Assembly (NCBI GenBank): GCA_030141605.1
Contig: JAQGDQ010000001.1
Span: 1,832,501 to 1,896,500 of the forward strand
Source of the DNA: Tubiluchus corallicola
Lineage: Eukaryota > Priapulida > Priapulimorpha > Priapulimorphida > Tubiluchidae
DNA: 64,000 nucleotides
Reading direction: 5' to 3'
Shown: piece by piece, positions 60,489 through 64,000 of the stretch
Layout: every line of letters begins with the position of its first letter
Position numbering within the stretch: position 1 is the stretch's first letter
The notes under the pieces: generated by a model
What the model saw: the letters and a program-made list of their open reading frames with translations, nothing else
What the model was told of the DNA's origin: nothing
Database searches by the model: none
Position numbers and translations under genes: made by a program

Positions 60489-60579
60489 TTACGACCGTCC
60501 GATTCCTGTCAGGAATTCTCGCACTTCTGGTGGAAAATCTATAATCCCAGAGTCAATGATTGGACGCATATTGCGTCGC
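60489..60579 (-). CDS. Last coding exon of an unidentified minus-strand gene
   Basis: On the minus strand, after a good acceptor (TGCTTTCAG), a frame entering in phase 2 encodes RRNMRPIIDSGIIDFPPEVR then EFLTGIGRS and TAA. The sequence is protein-like, the acceptor is consensus and a poly(A) signal follows at the right distance, so I read it as a terminal exon. Upstream exons must lie at higher coordinates. I could not find them between 60580 and 63470 with confidence, and the next gene on + begins at 63473. The product is not recognised. Confidence 0.5.
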
Positions 60580-63472
60580 CTGAAAGCAAACAAGAAAGGT
60601 AGGAAGGAAAATCAATCTGCCAGGCTTTTATTACATGGAATACTAATAAGAACTGTGCACAGATTGAGTTCATTTCCACTCGTTATTATAAATGGCTGTT
60701 TTATGGTGAAGTTATAATTACCGTGGATGAATAATAATTAGGCCAGGTAAAAAGGAATGTAATGAAGAAGTTTAAAATATACGTCCTGATGTTACACATA
60801 TTTTGGCTTCCAAAGTGAGAATGGAAATCTCGGATTCATATTCTTTAATCTATTTCATCAATATACATTACTTAAAGCAAGGTAATTCGAATAAATTAGA
60901 TTGACAAGTGTGATAAAAGTAACGACTACTGTTCACCCGTTTACAGTTTGACATTTTTGATTAAACAACAGAGAATTTTGCACATTAATTGATTCTAGAC
61001 ATGTCTCACTCTTATTAAACAGGTTCTGTATTATCCGAGAGAAAGGTAATCAATTTGGTTGGCGTAGCTGTAAAGGATGAAATTTGGACGACCTTGAACA
61101 CTTGGGAAAGCGATATCCTAGACCTAGAGGTCTAAAGGCCTATTGAACGCAAGAGCGAATCTGCTGACACGATGTGTTTTGTTCGTATGTCCTGTATGTG
61201 ATGATAGTAAGCTATCATAGGTTTGACCCGTAAACAACAACACAAGAGTTCTTTCTTGTACGCCTTGAAAAGGTCAACAGAATTAAATTTCTTTAGTTAT
61301 TAAGAAAGAACCAATTTCTGCCTCAACACTTTTATCTTTGACTCCTCGACTCCTGGCATCGGATGAGACAGTTCTCTGTTAATTTGAATGATAGGGCTGA
61401 AAAAGTGATGATTTAAAAAAAAACAATTTCAGCCATTTTAATTTTGTTTCTTATAGTGTTTCTACTTACTGCTGCTTTGTAAAATTTAGGATTATTTCGC
61501 TTATTCTAGACCTGTTCATTGCCTTTCTAGTTACTTATATAGGTTTATACTTCAGAGAGAAGCATGTTTGTATGTTTCTTGATGAGCAGCATTTTTTGCA
61601 GAAAGTTAGCAGAGTAGTAAGTAACACTTTAAATTTTACAAAAAATGTCTCAAATGACTTGAATGAAGAATTTGCTAACAGGTTTTGAGACAAAGCTTCG
61701 ACATAAATACCCTTAAGTTCTTCCGTACCTGGACTCCTAATAACTTCTCATGGTCTTACATAACTTTTAGCCATTTGAACCAATATTTGATGGTTGTGAA
61801 TTTATGTTTTTTCGAAAAACTTTCGAACAATTTACAGTTTGTTGGGCGCTGTTCTGCTCTACTTGACCACATTGATAGTTCCTTAACCACATCACCAAAA
61901 CTAGCTGGACTGGAACCGATTTTTTTGCTATTTATATAAATGTAAAATATAATAGTCGAACGCACCAACTTGTCTAAATCACGACTAGTTTTAATATTTT
62001 TGACGTAATGCTACACTAAAATAAAGGCCTGAACGTAACTATTGTATTAACTATTCAGACAAATTTCGGCTAAAATATTATTGCACGCCTATGCATGGAA
62101 TGGACAAACTATATGAGGTGTCAGTAAAAATTAACTTGAAATAGTGAGGGAATACCTTCCCCCCTCGCTCCAAACAGAATAAGGACCCGCGACATTCATA
62201 CGTGTGCCCACATCACTACACCCCTGCTACCAAGTAAAATTAATTCAGATTGTTATCACGTGATCAGTTAGAACTTTTCTTATTGCATTATGCGCTTTTG
62301 TGGTGTTATAATATGAGTTAAACTTCGAGTTATTACATTATGCGTTAGTTTTTTATCACATTATCGGTTAGTTGTCACACTATGCGTTGATTTTTATTAC
62401 ACAATGCATTAATGTTTTTTTTCTGTATTAACAACATGGGCGTTTCGTACATTATCAGTTGTAACACGCTTTCTAGCGATGGACACTCTACACGCTGCCA
62501 CACAGCGACAAGTAGACTTTCAGAATACAACTAAAATTTGTGGAATCACTGTTATGAATATAGATTTGCCTATTCTATTCTTTTTGTCATTTAAACCTGA
62601 TTTCTTATTAATGCTTTACTTACACAAACAACATTTTAGTTCATTTAATTTTATATCTTAAGGTACTATCGATATTGTTTACAAATCAATGTTTTTTCAC
62701 GCTCTGTGTCTCTAAACTGAGCCTTTTGGTTTTGTGCTTGTCATATATTTTATGCATTCTTTATAAACTTTAGTATGTATAGCATCGATATATCTTAAAA
62801 CTGCATGTAACTTATTTAATTTCAAATAACTAAGCACGATAATTTAATCAAATACAAATCAACTTTGCAGTTTTCACATGTCCTTAAATACTAGTAGTTA
62901 AAGTTAATTAAGTCTTTTCACTAGAAATTTTTTGTGTTACAGCTGTAAAAATATAAAAAATTGCTTTTTAATTAACCTCGCATACGGAATTACTGTTAAC
63001 TCTTTTTACACTATTTGATATCATGATTCTTGATGAGTGGTTAGAGAACAGCTTTCTTGCAATTTTTCTCGCTTCGTTTTTATGCATTTCTTCAGGATAG
63101 CTCAGGACCAATGTTTGCAGATTTTACATTATCAGTTGCTGTGTAGGAATATCTTTTTTAAGTCTCTACTACATTTTATTTATGGCATATCCGGTATGTA
63201 AAAGATAACTGTAGGTCAGCGGTTGTGCTTTACACAAGCAGCTTATTCTATCTACTATTATAAGGTGCTTCATTTATTTACACAATACAGTATCATATTG
63301 AGTTCGCTATACCATAATTCCGTTCCAGTTCAATCATCTGTTAGTTTGTACTGAGCATAGTTGTGTGGACAACGCATGTGAACGCAGTCCTAAATTATTA
63401 ATAAGCTATAAAATAGATATTGACAAACGCTCATTAAATAAATCTGGATATCGCAAGTAATACGCCGTCATC
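60580..63472. other. AT-rich region, mostly unassigned
   Basis: It should contain upstream exons of the minus-strand gene ending at 60489, if that is real. One weak minus-strand candidate lies around 61325-61410 (PIIQINRELSHPMPGVEE after a TTTTTCAG), but it runs to a stop without a donor. An open frame on both strands at 61685-61968 shows no family signature. The segment at 62270-62410 repeats TTATTACATTATGCGTTA-like phrases several times, a short degenerate repeat. The last stretch would contain the CRYZL1-like promoter. Confidence 0.4.
62270..62420 (+). repeat. Degenerate short tandem repeat (TTATxACATTATGCGTTA)
   Basis: Phrases such as TTATTGCATTATGCGCTT, GTTATTACATTATGCGTTAG, TTATCACATTATCGGTTAG, TTGTCACACTATGCGTTGA and TTATTACACAATGCATTAA follow one another at about 25-40 bp. 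It is a small decayed minisatellite. Confidence 0.55.
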
Positions 63473-64000
63473 ATGGCGTCTGGTCGTTCACGTGATATCT
63501 TTGGACAAAAATCTGATATTGTACTTGGAAATTATGACGTAGAAATTATTGCAAAGTGTTACGGGAAAGATGATAACGGACATGTAATAAATTCATCATT
63601 GGGAAGGCAAAACACATCGGGTATTATGGGTGTCGCTGGAGAAGTGATCAATATTGGCTCTGACGTTGTTTTCATTAAACCAGGTGACAAAGTAGTAGGT
63701 TTGGTTTCACCGGGTTTTCAAAATTCTGGCGGTAGCAATACTATTGTTGCCAGCGAAATACACTTTGTTCCTATGCCAGAGAAACTATCGTATGCAGAGG
63801 CTTGTGCTACTACTGGGCCGTGTTTAAAAGCGTATACAGCCCTTCATTACCTTGCTCATTTGCGTAAAAATGAAACCGTGCTTTTGTTTCATTCGCCAAT
63901 GCTGTTTAGAAGTTTCGTTGTCCAACTAGCCTTGGAATGGGGAGCCTCCAGAGTGTTTTGCGTTGTTGACCACGAAAATGAAAAGTTTTATTTTGAAGAC
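63473..64000 (+). CDS. CRYZL1: CRYZL1-like quinone oxidoreductase-like protein, 3'-partial
   Basis: From ATG at 63473 the frame is open to the window edge (176 codons) with no intron. It resembles quinone oxidoreductase-like protein 1, a zeta-crystallin relative of the medium-chain dehydrogenase/reductase superfamily. Seen: a GroES-like fold start, VAGEVINIGSDVVFIKPGDK with VVGLVSP (the family's GxVxxVGxxVxxxxxGDxVVG), then EIHFVPMPEKLSYAEACATT and LKAYTALHYLAHLRKNETVL leading into the nucleotide-binding domain. No zinc-ligand cysteines are apparent, as in the quinone-reductase branch. The usual nucleotide-binding glycine motif after LLF reads HSPMLFRSFVVQLALEWGAS, so it looks degenerate, as it is in CRYZL1. 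The NADPH-binding half and the C-terminus lie beyond the window. Confidence 0.82.
   Translation, partial: MASGRSRDIFGQKSDIVLGNYDVEIIAKCYGKDDNGHVINSSLGRQNTSGIMGVAGEVINIGSDVVFIKPGDKVVGLVSPGFQNSGGSNTIVASEIHFVPMPEKLSYAEACATTGPCLKAYTALHYLAHLRKNETVLLFHSPMLFRSFVVQLALEWGASRVFCVVDHENEKFYFED

Overview
The window looks like nuclear DNA from an invertebrate animal. It is AT-rich, genes are split by GT-AG introns of about 0.1 to 4 kb, and the gene set is metazoan (a ciliary transition-fibre protein, flotillin, a catecholamine-type decarboxylase). Intergenic DNA and introns carry non-LTR retrotransposon remnants, a Penelope-like fragment, pogo- and hAT-type miniature DNA transposons, and long dinucleotide runs. 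I cannot name the phylum from sequence alone.

Layout. (1) 1-22497, + strand: an FBF1 homologue, 20 exons assembled here giving 1,124 codons plus stop; the 5' end lies before the window. Introns hold a LINE remnant, a 415-bp pogo-type element, a Penelope-like fragment, a large inverted repeat, (GT)n, and, on the opposite strand at about 7.2-7.9 kb, spliced-looking coding sequence that may be a nested gene. (2) 22498-26809: spacer with a 358-bp hAT-type MITE and a LINE 3' end. (3) 26810-31497, +: an MFSD6-like 12-TM transporter with an extracellular loop of about 460 residues. (4) 33580-45895, +: flotillin-1, 12 exons, 429 aa, complete. (5) 47151-53958, -: a complete 12-exon, 488-aa PLP-dependent aromatic amino acid decarboxylase whose catalytic residues fall at the same numbers as in mammalian AADC. 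It is convergent with flotillin. (6) 53959-60488: spacer with diverged ~140-bp repeats and a tRNA-like SINE candidate. (7) 60489-60579, -: last coding exon of an unidentified gene. (8) 63473-64000, +: first exon of a CRYZL1-like zeta-crystallin/quinone-oxidoreductase relative, running off the end.

The genes do not form a pathway; this is an ordinary stretch of animal chromosome. Exon models were built by hand from splice consensus, reading-phase continuity and remembered family similarity. Phase is consistent through all 20 FBF1, 3 MFSD6-like, 12 flotillin and 12 decarboxylase exons, which is strong internal support. I found no CRISPR, operon or prokaryotic feature. The most interesting items are the antisense coding-like exons inside FBF1, a tandem duplication of an FBF1 splice acceptor plus exon start that creates a decoy with a stop, a symmetric GC-rich candidate cassette exon, a repeated DxDWL motif array in FBF1, and the very long His-rich/dibasic loop in the MFSD6-like protein.
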